Origin: Pseudomonas sp. Q1-7
Lineage (GTDB): Bacteria > Pseudomonadota > Gammaproteobacteria > Pseudomonadales > Pseudomonadaceae
Direction of reading: 5' to 3'
Length of the DNA: 64,000 bases
Assembly (NCBI RefSeq): GCF_028010285.1
Contig: NZ_CP116304.1
Location: forward strand, 946,501 to 1,010,500
Shown here: positions 24,950-35,184 of the stretch, in pieces
How positions within the stretch are numbered: position 1 is the stretch's first letter
Layout: every line of letters starts with the position of its first letter
Notes under the pieces: model-generated
What the model was told of the DNA's origin: nothing
The model's input: the letters and a program-made list of their open reading frames with translations, nothing else
The model's database searches: none
Made by a program: the position numbers and the translations under genes

Positions 24950-25082
24950 CATTGGGTGGCCAGGGCTCATTTTTGGTAAGCCCCGGCCGCCTTTAGAATT
25001 CTGCGAGCATCAGGCGCATGGCCCTGGCTGCGGGCGCGAACTCTAACAAATTCATAACCATGCCGCCACTTCTACGCATGTT

Positions 25083-25910
25083 TCAGTGGCCGGCCATTTC
25101 GGCCAGGGCACCCAACAGCACACCATCCGCCTGCGCCAGGTCCTCGAGTACGGAGAAGTGGTTGCAGACCGGTACGTGAATCAACGAGGCGGCTTCACCG
25201 GCGGCCTGGCATGCCATTGCATAGTCATCCGCATGGCGGATGAGTTCCGGTAGTTCCGCTGCGCCCACGGCAACCAGGGTTGGTGCGCCGGCGCCGATGT
25301 GGCGCAGTGGGCTGTAGGCGTGGATCTCGCCCGTTGTGAGGTGCAGTTTTTCGTTGAGCCATGACAGGCTGATCGGTTCCAGGTCCACCAGTGGGCTGAT
25401 CGGCAGCGCGGTGCTCACCATCGGGTGCGCGCGATGCTGGGCTGACAGGTGGCCGCCGGCCGAATGCCCACTGAGTAGCAATGGGCTGCCTGCACAGCCG
25501 AGACGATCGCGGTCCGCTGCGAGATGGTCGAGCAGGTTGCCGATCTCGCTGACGATCTGGCCCATGGAGGCTTGCGGCGCCAGGGTGTATTCCGCCAGGA
25601 CGACGTTGAAGCCGTTGGCGAGTGGCCCAGAAGCGATGAAGGCAAAATCTTCCTTGGCGCAGGCCTGCCAGTAGCCGCCATGGATGAAGACGAAGGTGGG
25701 GGCATTGGTTCTGCCGCAGGGTATCCAGTCATAGCGCTGCCCCGGATTCTCGCCGTAGCGCAGGTCGCGCCGGCAGGTCGTGCTGGCGTAGAGCTGGGCG
25801 CTGCGGGATTGGAAGTCGGCAAGGATGGCGGGGAAGTCCTCGACCGCTGCGGTGTTGTCGTAGGCCGCATCGAGCGTTGCGCGGTCCATGCCGCGATAGA
25901 GAGTGGTCAT
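25083..25910 (-). CDS. Alpha/beta hydrolase, arylformamidase-like esterase
   Basis: 275 residues. HGGYWQ (about 76-81) is the oxyanion-hole signature of the hormone-sensitive-lipase/arylformamidase group; [10 protein letters not shown] (about 148-157) is the nucleophile elbow; [10 protein letters not shown] gives the catalytic histidine. Related to kynurenine formamidase, but no kynureninase or tryptophan dioxygenase is nearby, so the substrate is open. It starts two bases after the stop of the alcohol dehydrogenase and is the last gene of the three-gene oxidation operon. Confidence 0.85.
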   Translation of the reverse strand: MTTLYRGMDRATLDAAYDNTAAVEDFPAILADFQSRSAQLYASTTCRRDLRYGENPGQRYDWIPCGRTNAPTFVFIHGGYWQACAKEDFAFIASGPLANGFNVVLAEYTLAPQASMGQIVSEIGNLLDHLAADRDRLGCAGSPLLLSGHSAGGHLSAQHRAHPMVSTALPISPLVDLEPISLSWLNEKLHLTTGEIHAYSPLRHIGAGAPTLVAVGAAELPELIRHADDYAMACQAAGEAASLIHVPVCNHFSVLEDLAQADGVLLGALAEMAGH

Positions 25911-25912
25911 TT

Positions 25913-27055
25913 TCAGGTCCTGATAGAGGTCTGGCCGTCCATGAGCAGGATCGGCTTCAGGGTCACCCCGGCCTCGCTGTCTGCGGCGGCCTGGTTGATC
26001 GCGTCGAAGGGGTAGAACTTCACCAGCCGGTCGAAGGGGAAACGACCCTGCATGTGCAGTTCAACCAGTTCCGGGATGAATTTGCGCGGTACGCTGTCGC
26101 CTTCGCAGATACCGCGAATGCTCTTGCCGGCGATCATCAGGTCGTTGAGGTCGAACCGGGCTTGCGTCCCTTGCGGGGACGCGCCCACCACCCCCAGCAC
26201 ACCCAGCGGCGCCAGGGCCGATACGCCCTGGGCCAGGATGGCCGGGCGCCCGGTGGACTCGAGGGCGAAGTCCACACCGCCGCCGGTGACTTCCCGGACT
26301 GTCTCGACCCACTCGGGGTCTCCACTGTCGAGGGCGTGGCTGGCGCCAATCTCCAGTGCCAGTTGCAGGCGGCTTGGAACCCGATCGACTGCAATGATGG
26401 TCGCGGCACCGGCGAGCTTGGCAGCCAGCACGGCAGACAGCCCGACCGCGCCAGCGCCCAGGGCGAGGAAGCGGCTGCCGGGGGTCACCTTGAGTGAGTT
26501 GATGACGGCGCCGGCGCCGGTCTGGATGCCGCAGCCGAGCGGCCCCAGCAGTTCGAGGGGCGCGGTCTTCGGCACCTTGATGGCGTTGCGTTCGCGGCTC
26601 AGGGCGAGTGTCGCGAAGGAGGACTGGGCGAAGAAGTGGTCGTGCAGGAACTCGCCCTTGGCGTCGACGATGGCGCAGTTGCCGTGCTGGTCGGTCCCGC
26701 CAAAGTTGTGGGCGTAGAAGTCGGTGCAGTAAGAGGTGCGTCCCGCGCTGCAAGGCAGGCAATGACCGCAGTGGCCATACGTCAGCACGACGTGATCGCC
26801 GACGGCGAGAGAACTTACTTGCGGGCCTATGGCTTCGACTACGCCCGCACCCTCGTGCCCCAGCACCGCTGGCAGGGGCACGGGGTAGTATTGGTCACGG
26901 ATGATCAGGTCGGTATGGCAAAGACCGCTGGCGATGATGCGCACCAGCACTTCATCACCCTGAGGAGCCCGCAGGCGAGCCGCCTCCAGTTGGAACGGCT
27001 CGCCCTTGCCGCGGGTGACGGCGACGCGGATGTCGTGGAATTCATACTTGTTCAT
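25913..27055 (-). CDS. Zinc-dependent NAD(P) alcohol dehydrogenase (aryl/benzyl alcohol type)
   Basis: 380 residues from ATG 27055 (CCAGGAGA upstream). Catalytic zinc ligands in GLCHTDLI and [10 protein letters not shown]; structural zinc lobe [15 protein letters not shown]; nucleotide-binding [20 protein letters not shown]; the long chain and FGGTDQHG insert are typical of class III/aryl-alcohol dehydrogenases (XylB/AreB-like). It probably oxidises an alcohol to the aldehyde handled by the upstream aldehyde dehydrogenase 50 bases away. The hydrolase downstream suggests that an ester is the entry compound (inference). Confidence 0.9.
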   Translation of the reverse strand: MNKYEFHDIRVAVTRGKGEPFQLEAARLRAPQGDEVLVRIIASGLCHTDLIIRDQYYPVPLPAVLGHEGAGVVEAIGPQVSSLAVGDHVVLTYGHCGHCLPCSAGRTSYCTDFYAHNFGGTDQHGNCAIVDAKGEFLHDHFFAQSSFATLALSRERNAIKVPKTAPLELLGPLGCGIQTGAGAVINSLKVTPGSRFLALGAGAVGLSAVLAAKLAGAATIIAVDRVPSRLQLALEIGASHALDSGDPEWVETVREVTGGGVDFALESTGRPAILAQGVSALAPLGVLGVVGASPQGTQARFDLNDLMIAGKSIRGICEGDSVPRKFIPELVELHMQGRFPFDRLVKFYPFDAINQAAADSEAGVTLKPILLMDGQTSIRT

Positions 27056-27105
27056 GGATCGTCTCCTGGCTGGCGCCGCTGCGGGCGGCGCCAGGGAGTG
27101 GAAGG

Positions 27106-28575
27106 TCAACCCAGGTACCAGGGCTCGATCACGCGGTTGCGGACGGTGACCGACTTCACCCGCGAGTAGATGTTCAGGGTTTCACGGCCGTGTTCCATGC
27201 CGATGCCGCTTTCCTTGACGCCACCGAAGGGCACGCCGCTGCTGAGGTTGAAGTACTGGTTGATCCAGACCGATCCGGCCTCCAGCGCATCGGCGGTGCG
27301 CATGGCGTTTTCCAGGTCAGCGGTATAGAGGCCGGCGGCCAGTCCGTAGGGGACGCCGTTGGCTTCCTTCAGCATCTGCTCGTAGTCGCTCCAGCGAAGG
27401 ATGCTGAGCACCGGCCCGAAGATCTCCTCCTGTTCCACGCGCATGCCGTGGCGCACTTCCAGCAGGGTCGGCTGGATGAAGTAGCCGGCCTCGCAGCCCG
27501 CGACGCTTTCGCGCTCGCCGCCGAACAGGACCTTGGCTCCTTCCGCCTTGCCGATGCCGATGTACTCCAGTACCCGCTTCCCTTGCTTGGCGGATACCAG
27601 GCAGCTCAGGTGCGCTGACTCGTCCAGCGGATTGCCGACCTTCAGGCGCGAGGCAGCGCTGGCGAGCTTGTCCACGAAGGAGGCGTAAATATCGTCGTGG
27701 ACGAACAGGCGAGTGCCGGCCAGGCAGGATTGGCCGTTGCAATACAGGGCGGCGAACAGGGCGTTATCCACCACCGCATCGAGGTCATCGGCATCCGGGA
27801 ACACGATGTTGGGGCTCTTGCCGCCCAGTTCCAGGGACACCGGCACCAGTCGTTCGGCACCGGCGTGGGCGATGATGCGGCCGACCTCGGGGCTGCCGGT
27901 GAAGGCGAGCTTGGCCACCTTCGGGTGAGCGGTCAGGGCGGCGCCGACTTCCTCGCCGAAGCCAGGTACCACGTTGAGAACGCCCGGCGGGAAGATGCCG
28001 CCAGCGATCTCGGCGAATTCCAGGGTGGACAGCGAGGCGTTCTCGTCGGGCTTGAGCACCAGGGTGTTGCCCGCCGCCAGCGCCGGCGCCACCTTGAGGG
28101 CGACCATCAGGGCCGGCACGTTCCACGGGATGATCTGCCCGACCACGCCCATGGGTTCACGCTTGACCATCAGGTAACCGTCCGGGATCGGTCGACCATA
28201 GTCCTCGTGGGTCAGGATCGCACCAGCAAAGTAACGGTATTGAGCGATGGCCTTCTGGTGGTCCAGGCGGGTTTCGGCGATGCGCCGGCCAACGTCCAGG
28301 GCGTCGATCAGCGCCAGGCGTGGAAGCTCCTTTTCCAGCGCGTCGGCGAGCCGGTTCAGCAGGGCGGCGCGTTCTTCGTAGCTCGTGGCCTTCCAACCGG
28401 GGAGGGCGCGCTGTGCGGCCTGGACGGCCGTGTCGACGTCGGCGGCGTTACAGCGGGCGATATGGGCGAGGTGCTCGCCCGTAGCGGGGTTGGTGGCGGC
28501 GAACACCGCCCCCTGGGACGGAACAAATCCACCGTTGATGTAGGCCGTATAGTTTTTCTTGAGTGAAGGTTTCAT
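27106..28575 (-). CDS. Aldehyde dehydrogenase (NAD-dependent)
   Basis: 489 residues, full length for the family. IIPWNVPALMVALKVAPALA, the FTGSPEVGRII dinucleotide loop, [12 protein letters not shown] (catalytic Glu) and NGQSCLAG (nucleophile Cys) are all present. It oxidises an aldehyde to the acid. It is the first gene of the operon with the alcohol dehydrogenase and alpha/beta hydrolase, and its start overlaps the leader region of the divergent AraC regulator, which probably controls it. Confidence 0.93.
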   Translation of the reverse strand: MKPSLKKNYTAYINGGFVPSQGAVFAATNPATGEHLAHIARCNAADVDTAVQAAQRALPGWKATSYEERAALLNRLADALEKELPRLALIDALDVGRRIAETRLDHQKAIAQYRYFAGAILTHEDYGRPIPDGYLMVKREPMGVVGQIIPWNVPALMVALKVAPALAAGNTLVLKPDENASLSTLEFAEIAGGIFPPGVLNVVPGFGEEVGAALTAHPKVAKLAFTGSPEVGRIIAHAGAERLVPVSLELGGKSPNIVFPDADDLDAVVDNALFAALYCNGQSCLAGTRLFVHDDIYASFVDKLASAASRLKVGNPLDESAHLSCLVSAKQGKRVLEYIGIGKAEGAKVLFGGERESVAGCEAGYFIQPTLLEVRHGMRVEQEEIFGPVLSILRWSDYEQMLKEANGVPYGLAAGLYTADLENAMRTADALEAGSVWINQYFNLSSGVPFGGVKESGIGMEHGRETLNIYSRVKSVTVRNRVIEPWYLG

Positions 28576-28718
28576 GGTTCTACGCGAGGCTCCATCGGTT
28601 GGCGATAGGGCCCCATGGTCGGACGGGCGTCAGCGGGCCGGCTATCTATCCGGCGCCGTCCGCATCGGAAACGCGCCTTTATCGACAGGCCGACCCCGCG
28701 CCATGGAGGAAGTGGAAC

Positions 28719-29729
28719 GTGAAGAGCCAGTTTTCCCATCCCGGAACGCCACCCAGGTCGCCCGGCCCCTTGCTGGCCCATGGCGACATGCCGCGCAGTG
28801 CGCTGGTGTTCGAGTCCATGGACCTTGATTTCGCGCGTGAAGAGGTCGGCCGGGTGTATTGCCCCTACCGCTTCCACGCGTCCCGCCAGCGTCGTTGGCC
28901 CGCCAGCATGTCCCGGCTGCAGGGCGAGAGCGTTGCGCTGTCCTGGTTTACCTACGGTGCAGACATCTCGATCGCGCCGGAGGTTTTCGGGGACTTCGTC
29001 CTGGTGCTCACCACGCTGGCGGGGCGCGCGGATATCCGCAGCGGAAGCATCGAGCACATGGGGGGAGCCGGCTCGACCATGGTCATCGCCCGGGATGCGC
29101 CATCGAGATACCGCTACAGCCCGGACAACGTGCAGCTGGGGGTGCGCATCGATGCGCGACGGCTCGACGAGTACTGGCGGCGCCTGTCCGGACGGTCGCT
29201 GCCGGGCGGATTGTCGTCCTGGGTATTGGATGCGCCAGGGCAACGCGATCGCTGGCTGGCGTCCGTGGAAATGCTCCGGCAGCTGCTGCACCCCGATACG
29301 CCGAAAAGCGTGAGGACGATGCTGCTGCCGCGGGCGGAAGAGCTGCTGATCATGAACCTGGTCGCGGACCGGTTGGGCGGGTTATCCGGGGCGGACGGCG
29401 CTATCGCCCCGGCCTGCCTGAGGCGCGCCATGGCCTTTATCGATGAGCAGGCTGGGCAGCCGCTGACGCTGGCGGCGATCGCCGCCGCGGCCCATTGCAG
29501 CATCCGGACGCTGCAGCGGGTCTTTCACCAATGGCGCGATATCGGGGTGATGCGCTATGTGAAGGAAGTCCGCCTGCAGCGGGTGAGGGAGGCGCTCCTC
29601 GATCCGGAGCAGACGGCGTCGATCACCGAGATCGCATCGCGCTGGGGATTCGCCCACCTGGGGCAGTTCGCTGCGGACTATCGAAAGGCCTATGGCGAGC
29701 GGCCGTCGGATACCCGGCTGCGGGCCTGA
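28719..29729 (+). CDS. AraC-family transcriptional regulator
   Basis: 336 residues from GTG 28719, chosen for GGAGG 8 bases upstream; longer upstream readings lack a ribosome site. N-terminal cupin-like sensing region; C-terminal AraC double HTH at about 230-333 (FIDEQAGQPLTLAAIAAAAH, CSIRTLQRVFHQW, ITEIASRWGFAHLGQFAADY, RKAYGERPSDT). This layout is that of the XylS/AraC activators that control aromatic or alcohol oxidation operons. It is divergent from the aldehyde dehydrogenase operon. Confidence 0.9.
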   Translation: MKSQFSHPGTPPRSPGPLLAHGDMPRSALVFESMDLDFAREEVGRVYCPYRFHASRQRRWPASMSRLQGESVALSWFTYGADISIAPEVFGDFVLVLTTLAGRADIRSGSIEHMGGAGSTMVIARDAPSRYRYSPDNVQLGVRIDARRLDEYWRRLSGRSLPGGLSSWVLDAPGQRDRWLASVEMLRQLLHPDTPKSVRTMLLPRAEELLIMNLVADRLGGLSGADGAIAPACLRRAMAFIDEQAGQPLTLAAIAAAAHCSIRTLQRVFHQWRDIGVMRYVKEVRLQRVREALLDPEQTASITEIASRWGFAHLGQFAADYRKAYGERPSDTRLRA

Positions 29730-29750
29730 GCCGAAGCCGGACCCGGAAAC

Positions 29751-29784
29751 GACAACGCCCGTATCCATGGATACGGGCGTTGTC
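29751..29784. terminator. Perfect 34-base palindrome between araC-type gene and ppa
   Basis: Bases 29751-29784 equal their own reverse complement, giving a 15-bp stem with a minimal loop centred on CCATGG. It separates the convergent AraC and ppa genes and is the likely shared terminator, although T-runs are absent. Confidence 0.6.
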
Positions 29785-29805
29785 TGCGGGAGGCGATTGC
29801 CGGTC

Positions 29806-30333
29806 TTACTTCTGGTAAGCCGCAACTGCTTTAGTGATCTCGGCACGGGCTTCGTCAGCGTTGCCCCAGCCTTCTACTTTCACCCACTTGCCTTTTTCGA
29901 GGTCTTTGTAGTTCTCGAAGAAGTGCTTGATCTGCTCCAGCAGCAGGGCCGGCAGGTCGGTGTATTCCTTCACGTCCTTGTACAGGACGCTCAGTTTGTC
30001 GTGGGGCACGGCCAGCAGTTTGGCGTCGCCGCCGGCTTCGTCGGTCATGTGCAGGACGCCGACCGGACGGGCGCGGATCACGGCGCCCGGCGCGACCGGG
30101 TAGGGGGTGACGACCAGCACGTCCAGGGGATCGCCGTCGTCAGCCAGGGTGTTGGGGATGTAGCCGTAGTTGGCCGGGTAGAACATCGGGGTGGCCATGA
30201 AGCGGTCGACGAACAGGCAGTCGCTGTCTTTGTCGATTTCGTACTTGATCGGCGCGTGGTTGGCCGGAATTTCGATCGCGACGTAGATGTCGTTCGGCAG
30301 GTCTTTGCCGGCCGGGATCTTGCTGTAGCTCAT
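29806..30333 (-). CDS. ppa: Inorganic pyrophosphatase
   Basis: 175 residues, the normal length for family I pyrophosphatases. It hydrolyses diphosphate to two phosphates in the cytosol and pulls biosynthetic reactions forward. Signature metal-binding [10 protein letters not shown] at about 65-74, with NYGYIPNT before and YKDVKEY after. Single gene with GGGAG 6 bases before ATG. In P. aeruginosa it is likewise followed by the mtfA/dedA group. Confidence 0.97.
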   Translation of the reverse strand: MSYSKIPAGKDLPNDIYVAIEIPANHAPIKYEIDKDSDCLFVDRFMATPMFYPANYGYIPNTLADDGDPLDVLVVTPYPVAPGAVIRARPVGVLHMTDEAGGDAKLLAVPHDKLSVLYKDVKEYTDLPALLLEQIKHFFENYKDLEKGKWVKVEGWGNADEARAEITKAVAAYQK

Positions 30334-30411
30334 GGTCGACTCCCAGGGGGTGGGCCAAAAAAGTGGGCGCGATTATAGGCACATTCAATGGCCGATGCCA
30401 CGCCGTTGTGC

Positions 30412-31230
30412 TTAGCCATTGGTCGCGTCGCGGTAGTCCGGATGGTCGTCTTGGAGGCGTTTCAGGCGGGCCAGCGGGTCCTGGCGGTAGAAGGCCTGGA
30501 GCTGGCGGTAGACGGCGGGGAAGGCCTGCTCCAGCAGGTCCGGTGCGGTGAAGAAGTATTCGCTGGCGACGGCGAAGAATTCCGCCGGGTCTTCGGCGGC
30601 GTAGGGGTCGATGGGCGTTTCGGCGTCGGGGTCGCGGTCGAGTTCGGCGTTCAGCGCGTCGTAGGCGCTCTGCATGGCCAGGGCCCAGTCGGACTGGCGC
30701 ATGTCGCGGTGCAGTGGTGGCAGGCCGTTGGGGCCGCCGTTGAGCATGTCGAGCTTGTGCGCCAGTTCGTGGATCACCAGGTTGTAGCCGTCCCAGCCGC
30801 CGCTGGCCTGGACGCCGGGCCAGGCGAGGACGACCGGGCCGAACTGCCAGGACTCGCCGCTGCGTTCGTCGTCATATTCGTGTTCCACGCCAGCTGCGTC
30901 GCGGTGGCGTTGGGGGCTGACGAAGTCGTCGGGGTAGAGCACCAGTTCGTGGAAGCCCTGGTACCAGTTGAGGTCCGGCAGGTGCAGCAGCGGCAGTTGG
31001 GCGAGGGCGGCGAGGGTCAGGCGGTCCTCATGGGACAGCTCCACGCCGGGCAGGGCGCTGATGCGCTTGTCGTGCAGGAAGAGCACGCTGCGCTCGCGCA
31101 GGCGCTGGTCTTCGGCCTCGTCCAGGCCATCGAGGATCGGCAGGCGCTGGCGCACCGTCGCCCACTGCTGCGGGGCTACCGGGTTGCGGGTGAGGATGCG
31201 CCGGCGGCGCCAGTTGCGGTACGACCACAT
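30412..31230 (-). CDS. mtfA: MtfA-type zinc peptidase (M90 family)
   Basis: 272 residues. HELAHKLD (about 154-161) is the HExxH-type zinc site, with a downstream Glu in DPAEFFAVASEYFF as third ligand, as in MtfA of E. coli, which binds the Mlc repressor. No signal peptide. It starts eight bases after the dedA stop and is probably co-transcribed. The function in Pseudomonas is inferred from the family. Confidence 0.88.
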   Translation of the reverse strand: MWSYRNWRRRRILTRNPVAPQQWATVRQRLPILDGLDEAEDQRLRERSVLFLHDKRISALPGVELSHEDRLTLAALAQLPLLHLPDLNWYQGFHELVLYPDDFVSPQRHRDAAGVEHEYDDERSGESWQFGPVVLAWPGVQASGGWDGYNLVIHELAHKLDMLNGGPNGLPPLHRDMRQSDWALAMQSAYDALNAELDRDPDAETPIDPYAAEDPAEFFAVASEYFFTAPDLLEQAFPAVYRQLQAFYRQDPLARLKRLQDDHPDYRDATNG

Positions 31231-31238
31231 GGCCCGGC

Positions 31239-31898
31239 TCAGTGCGGTTGCTGGGCGCGCTTGGCGGCGGGGTGCCGGCGGTTGCGCAGCATGCCGATCA
31301 GCATCGGCAGCAGCGACAGGCCGATGATGGCGATGATCATCAGCGACAGGTTCTGCTTGATGAAGGGGACGTTGCCGAAGAAGAAGCCGAGGGTCACCAG
31401 GCCGCCGACCCAGAGAATGGTGCCCAGGACGCTGAAGGCGAAGAAGCGCGGGTAGGGCATGCGGCCCACACCGGCGACGAAGGGGGCGAAGGTCCGCACG
31501 ATGGGCAGGAAACGCGCCAGGGTCACGGTCTTGCCGCCATGGCGGTCATAGAAGTCGTGGGTGCGTTGCAGGTAGTCGCGGCGGAAGATCTTCGAGTCCG
31601 GGTTGCTGAACAGGCGTTCGCCGGCGGTGCGTCCAATCAGGTAGTTGAGGCTGTCGCCGCTGATGGCGGCGAGCATCAGCAGGCCGCCCAGCAGCCAGGG
31701 GTCCATCGCGCCACCGGCGCAGACGGCGCCGGCGATGAACAGCAGCGAGTCGCCCGGCAGGAAGGGCGTCACCACCAGGCCCGTCTCGCAGAAGATGACC
31801 AGAAACAGGATGGCGTAGACCCAGACGCCGTACTGGGTGACCAGCAGGTTGAGGTAATGGTCCAGGTGCAGGATCAGGTCGATCGGGTTGAAATCCAT
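31239..31898 (-). CDS. dedA: DedA-family inner-membrane protein
   Basis: 219 residues from ATG 31898. Family features: [20 protein letters not shown] (E and FxPGD motif), the [10 protein letters not shown] loop and [20 protein letters not shown] (the R/G-x-PxR motif), with about five membrane segments. DedA proteins act as undecaprenyl-phosphate or phospholipid flippases/transporters and support membrane potential. It lies upstream of mtfA in one unit. Confidence 0.93.
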   Translation of the reverse strand: MDFNPIDLILHLDHYLNLLVTQYGVWVYAILFLVIFCETGLVVTPFLPGDSLLFIAGAVCAGGAMDPWLLGGLLMLAAISGDSLNYLIGRTAGERLFSNPDSKIFRRDYLQRTHDFYDRHGGKTVTLARFLPIVRTFAPFVAGVGRMPYPRFFAFSVLGTILWVGGLVTLGFFFGNVPFIKQNLSLMIIAIIGLSLLPMLIGMLRNRRHPAAKRAQQPH

Positions 31899-32049
31899 GG
31901 AGAGCCTTGTGGAGAGCGGGTCGGGGGGGAAGCTGATGGGCGCATTATAGGGACAAGTCTTCCGGGCACGGTGAGTCTCCGTGCCGAACGGTGAACGGCA
32001 TAAAGGCTGCAACTGTTTCCATAGTTTTCCTGGATAGAGATGCGCGCCT

Positions 32050-33636
32050 ATGCCCTTGCAACTGCTGGAACACCCCGCCGTGAGCCTGGCCCAGGGGCAT
32101 GGTCTGGACCTGCCGACCCAGGCGGCCCGCGCCCGTGCGACTTGGGTGGCCGGGCGCCAGGGACGTCCGCCGTCCCTGCTGGTGGCGCTGCTCTGGGGAT
32201 GTTCATGCACCAATGTGGTGCAGGTGCTTGGGCAATACCTGGACGCCCTGTTCGCCGACTACACCTGTACCCCCGAGGGCTGGAGCGAGACTCAGGCGGC
32301 GCGGCAGGTGCTGGCAGCGCTCAACCTTCAGTTGTTCCGCCGCCGTCAGGCGGGTGAGCCGGTTCCGGAGCTGAGCGCCGGCCTGCTGCTGGTTCAGGAT
32401 GGCGAGGCACACTTTCTCCAGGCCGGGGCGGTCGGCCTGGTGTGCTTCCAGAGCGGACCTGCGGAGGGACTGGTCGGGCGACCGAACCCGCTGGGGGAAC
32501 AGGCGGAACTGGCGGTTATTCAGCACAGCCTGTCGCTGGTCCCCAACCGGCCATTGCTGATGGCGCCCCAGCCGCTGCTGGAGGTGGCCGATCTGGGGGC
32601 CCTGCGCGAAGCCTGCGACAACCTGCAACCCGGCCAACTGGGCGGCTTGCTGGAGCCCCTGCTCAGCGCCCCTGGCGCCGCTGCCCTGGTGTTGCCGGGG
32701 GAGCCTCATCGCCTGCCGCCGTCGGCGCCGTGCGGTCATTGGCCGAGTCTGCGGGGCGCCGCGCCAGGTATGGAGATCGACGGTTGGCAGTTGGTCGCAC
32801 CCTGCGACTATGGACCGCCAGGTCGCCTGTTCCAGGCGCGGGATGAGGAACGCGAGGCCCTGCTCTGGCTGGCCGAGGCGGATGCCGACGAGGCCTTCTG
32901 GCAGCGCGAATGGGTGTTGCGCCGCAGCCCGGTGGTGACCCTGCCGCAGGTGCTGTCGCCGCGCCATGTCCGTCGCCATGCCTTTCTGCTGTTCGCCCTG
33001 CCGCCGGCCGGCGTGCGCAGCCTGGCCAGAATCAGGGAGGGGCGTGGTCCGCTGGATGCCGGTGCCACCCTGAGCATCCTGGCGCAACTGATCGAGGCGG
33101 TTCGCTCGTTGCAGCGGCGCGGCATGCAGGGCCTCTGGCTGACTCCCCGGCAGATCCTGCTGGATGAGCAGGGGCGTCTGCTGCTGTTGCCGGAGTTCGC
33201 CGCCATTCTGCCGGGCGTCCCACGGCAAGCCGTCCCGCCCCAGGCCATTCCGCTCGCGCCGGAGCTGCGCCAGGGCCGAGCCGCCGACGGCAGCGCCGAC
33301 CAGTTTGCGCTGGCGGCGCTGGCCTACTGGCTGCTCGGTGGGCACTGGCCGGAGGCGGCGCGGCCCGAGGGCGACCAGTCCAGCCGCTATGTGCCCTTGG
33401 CCGGTCGCGTAAGCGGGATTCCCGAGGGCTGGGATGGTGTGCTGGCCAAGGCGCTGGCGCCGCAGCCACGGGCCCGCTTCGAGGCCTTGTCGGAATTCCA
33501 GCTGGCGCTGGAGCGGCTGCTGGAACAGGCCCGCCGGACGGCGCCCGCGCCCCGTCGACCCCGCTTGCGGCAACTGGCGCTGGCGCTGGCGCTCGGGCTG
33601 CCGGCGTTATTGGGGCTGTGGTTGGGGCTGGGTTAG
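32050..33636 (+). CDS. Tail-anchored PP2C-like / pseudokinase fusion
   Basis: 528 residues. Residues about 1-235 resemble the PP2C-like half of Pseudomonas bifunctional phosphatase/kinase proteins but lack clear metal aspartates. Residues about 240-490 follow a protein-kinase fold ([20 protein letters not shown] at the start), but the catalytic-loop equivalent reads [20 protein letters not shown] and the DFG position is PEF, so HRD and DFG are missing. The last about 20 residues form one hydrophobic helix, a C-tail anchor. Probably a regulatory scaffold rather than an enzyme. Transcribed away from dedA; partner unknown. Confidence 0.7.
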   Translation: MPLQLLEHPAVSLAQGHGLDLPTQAARARATWVAGRQGRPPSLLVALLWGCSCTNVVQVLGQYLDALFADYTCTPEGWSETQAARQVLAALNLQLFRRRQAGEPVPELSAGLLLVQDGEAHFLQAGAVGLVCFQSGPAEGLVGRPNPLGEQAELAVIQHSLSLVPNRPLLMAPQPLLEVADLGALREACDNLQPGQLGGLLEPLLSAPGAAALVLPGEPHRLPPSAPCGHWPSLRGAAPGMEIDGWQLVAPCDYGPPGRLFQARDEEREALLWLAEADADEAFWQREWVLRRSPVVTLPQVLSPRHVRRHAFLLFALPPAGVRSLARIREGRGPLDAGATLSILAQLIEAVRSLQRRGMQGLWLTPRQILLDEQGRLLLLPEFAAILPGVPRQAVPPQAIPLAPELRQGRAADGSADQFALAALAYWLLGGHWPEAARPEGDQSSRYVPLAGRVSGIPEGWDGVLAKALAPQPRARFEALSEFQLALERLLEQARRTAPAPRRPRLRQLALALALGLPALLGLWLGLG

Positions 33637-33682
33637 GGGGAGGAAAGAGCCCGGCCCATGGCTCGGGCTCGCACAGCGGGGG

Positions 33683-34141
33683 TCAGTCGCTGTTGATCGG
33701 CAGGATGTAGTTCTTGAACTCGGCGTCTTCGCGGAAGCCAATGGACTCGTACACCTTGTGCGCCACCTCGTTGCTCACGCTGGTGGAGACGCGCATGCGC
33801 ACGGCGTTGGTTTCCCGCGCCATTTTTTTCGCGGTCTGCAGCAGGCGGTCGGCCACCAACTGGCGGCGGGCGTCTTCGGCAACGTAGATGTCGTTGAGGA
33901 TCCACACGCGCTTGAGGGCCAGCGAGGAGAAGCTCGGATAGAGCTGGCAGAAGCCGAGCAGGCGGGTGTCGTCGTCATCCGGAAGGGCCAGGTAGATCAC
34001 CGATTCCTTGCGGCTCAGGCGCTTCTCCAGAAACTTTCTAGAGGATTCCGGAAACGGCAGTTCACCATAGAACTCACGGTACTTCACGAACAGCGGCGTA
34101 AGCAGGTCCAGGTGCTCCAGGGTGGCTTGGACGATGCGCAT
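33683..34141 (-). CDS. GNAT-family N-acetyltransferase
   Basis: 152 residues from ATG 34141 (GAGG 7 bases upstream). GNAT fold: acetyl-CoA binding loop EDARRQLVADRLLQ (the R/Q-x-x-G/A pattern), DIYV strand before it and VYESIGFREDAEF at the end. The substrate is unknown. Single gene between the pseudokinase gene and eutC. Confidence 0.88.
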   Translation of the reverse strand: MRIVQATLEHLDLLTPLFVKYREFYGELPFPESSRKFLEKRLSRKESVIYLALPDDDDTRLLGFCQLYPSFSSLALKRVWILNDIYVAEDARRQLVADRLLQTAKKMARETNAVRMRVSTSVSNEVAHKVYESIGFREDAEFKNYILPINSD

Positions 34142-34334
34142 GATGGGCCTCGATATCTGTGGTTGGACGTGTATGGCGATGCAGGTGGCGTGCCAGCCAG
34201 GTTCATCGATGCTGCACCAGAAGTTATGGAAAGCGCAATCCAAGCAAGCGTTTGACCGGGTTGCGTACTTCATCGAGCCGGCGCCGTGCCTGGCCTGGCG
34301 ACCCATGGTGCGGAGCGGGTCCGGACGTGGCGGC

Positions 34335-35168
34335 TCAGTGGTGGTCGGCCGCCAGCAGGAAGTTGCCTGCCAGGGCGTTGTCCGGATCGCCGGCCAGGGA
34401 CGGCACTTCGGCCTCGTCCTTCAGGTTCACCCCGGACAGTTGGCGGCGGCAGGCCTCACGCATCAGGTAGAGCAGGCGGTGGGAGGCCATGCCATAGGAC
34501 AGGCCTTCCAGGCGCACGTTGGAGATGCAGTTGCGGTAGGCGTCGGTCAGCCCCACACGCGGCGCCCAGGTGAAGTACAGGCCGAGGCTGTCCGGCGAGC
34601 TCAGGCCCGGTCGTTCGCCGATGAGGATCACCACCATCTTCGCGCCCAGCAGTTCGCCCACTTCGTCAGCCACGGCAACCCGACCCTGTTGCACCAGCAC
34701 CACCGGCGACAGCGACCAGCCTTCGGCCTGGGCCTGCTCCTCCAGGCGTTCAAGGAAGGGCAGGGTATGGCGCTGCACGGCGAGGGCGGAAAGGCCGTCG
34801 GCTACGACCACTGCAAGGTCGCAGCCACCAGGGTTGGCCTGGGCGTGTTGCTGCAGGATCTCTCGCGAGGCGGCGTCCAGGCGTCGACCGAGGTCGGGGC
34901 GTTGCAGGTAGGTGTCGCGGTCCTTGGCGGCGCTGTGCAGCAGCAGCGTGGCGCGGCCGCGCTCAGTCAGCTTTTCGACCAGCCCGGCGTGGTCGAAGGG
35001 CAGGTGCACGGCGTCGCGGGCTTGCGCATGGGCGTACTGGAAATTCAGTTGGGCATGGGTGGGCAGGCTGATGCCGGCACGGCCCAGGGCGATGCGTGCC
35101 GGGGTCAGCCGGCGCAGTTCTTCCCAGGGGTTGGCGGTGTGGCCGGAGAACTGGCGTGGTGTTTTCAT
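34335..35168 (-). CDS. eutC: Ethanolamine ammonia-lyase small subunit
   Basis: 277 residues. With EutB it forms the adenosylcobalamin-dependent lyase converting ethanolamine to acetaldehyde and ammonia. Family motifs: [20 protein letters not shown] near the start, [15 protein letters not shown] and [17 protein letters not shown], ending with [20 protein letters not shown]. Starts 16 bases after eutB (GAGGA 8 bases before ATG), so the pair is co-translated. Linear P. aeruginosa-like pathway with no microcompartment genes. Confidence 0.96.
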   Translation of the reverse strand: MKTPRQFSGHTANPWEELRRLTPARIALGRAGISLPTHAQLNFQYAHAQARDAVHLPFDHAGLVEKLTERGRATLLLHSAAKDRDTYLQRPDLGRRLDAASREILQQHAQANPGGCDLAVVVADGLSALAVQRHTLPFLERLEEQAQAEGWSLSPVVLVQQGRVAVADEVGELLGAKMVVILIGERPGLSSPDSLGLYFTWAPRVGLTDAYRNCISNVRLEGLSYGMASHRLLYLMREACRRQLSGVNLKDEAEVPSLAGDPDNALAGNFLLAADHH

Positions 35169-35184
35169 CCGTCGGTCCTCGAAG

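Larger units (their letters stand above)
24764..25082. other. Integrase upstream region and island/backbone junction
   Basis: About 320 bases with no gene. From left to right: the integrase ribosome site, three TGACCCACAC-type direct repeats (24779-24816), a terminator at 24927-24949, and a second imperfect hairpin GGCCAGGGCT/AGCCCCGGCC at 24958-24988. The attachment site most likely lies between about 24817 and 25080, but I could not find its partner inside the window. Confidence 0.5.

Noticed and set aside
24764..25082. tRNA gene as integration target
   Set aside because: No cloverleaf-capable sequence with a CCA end on either strand.
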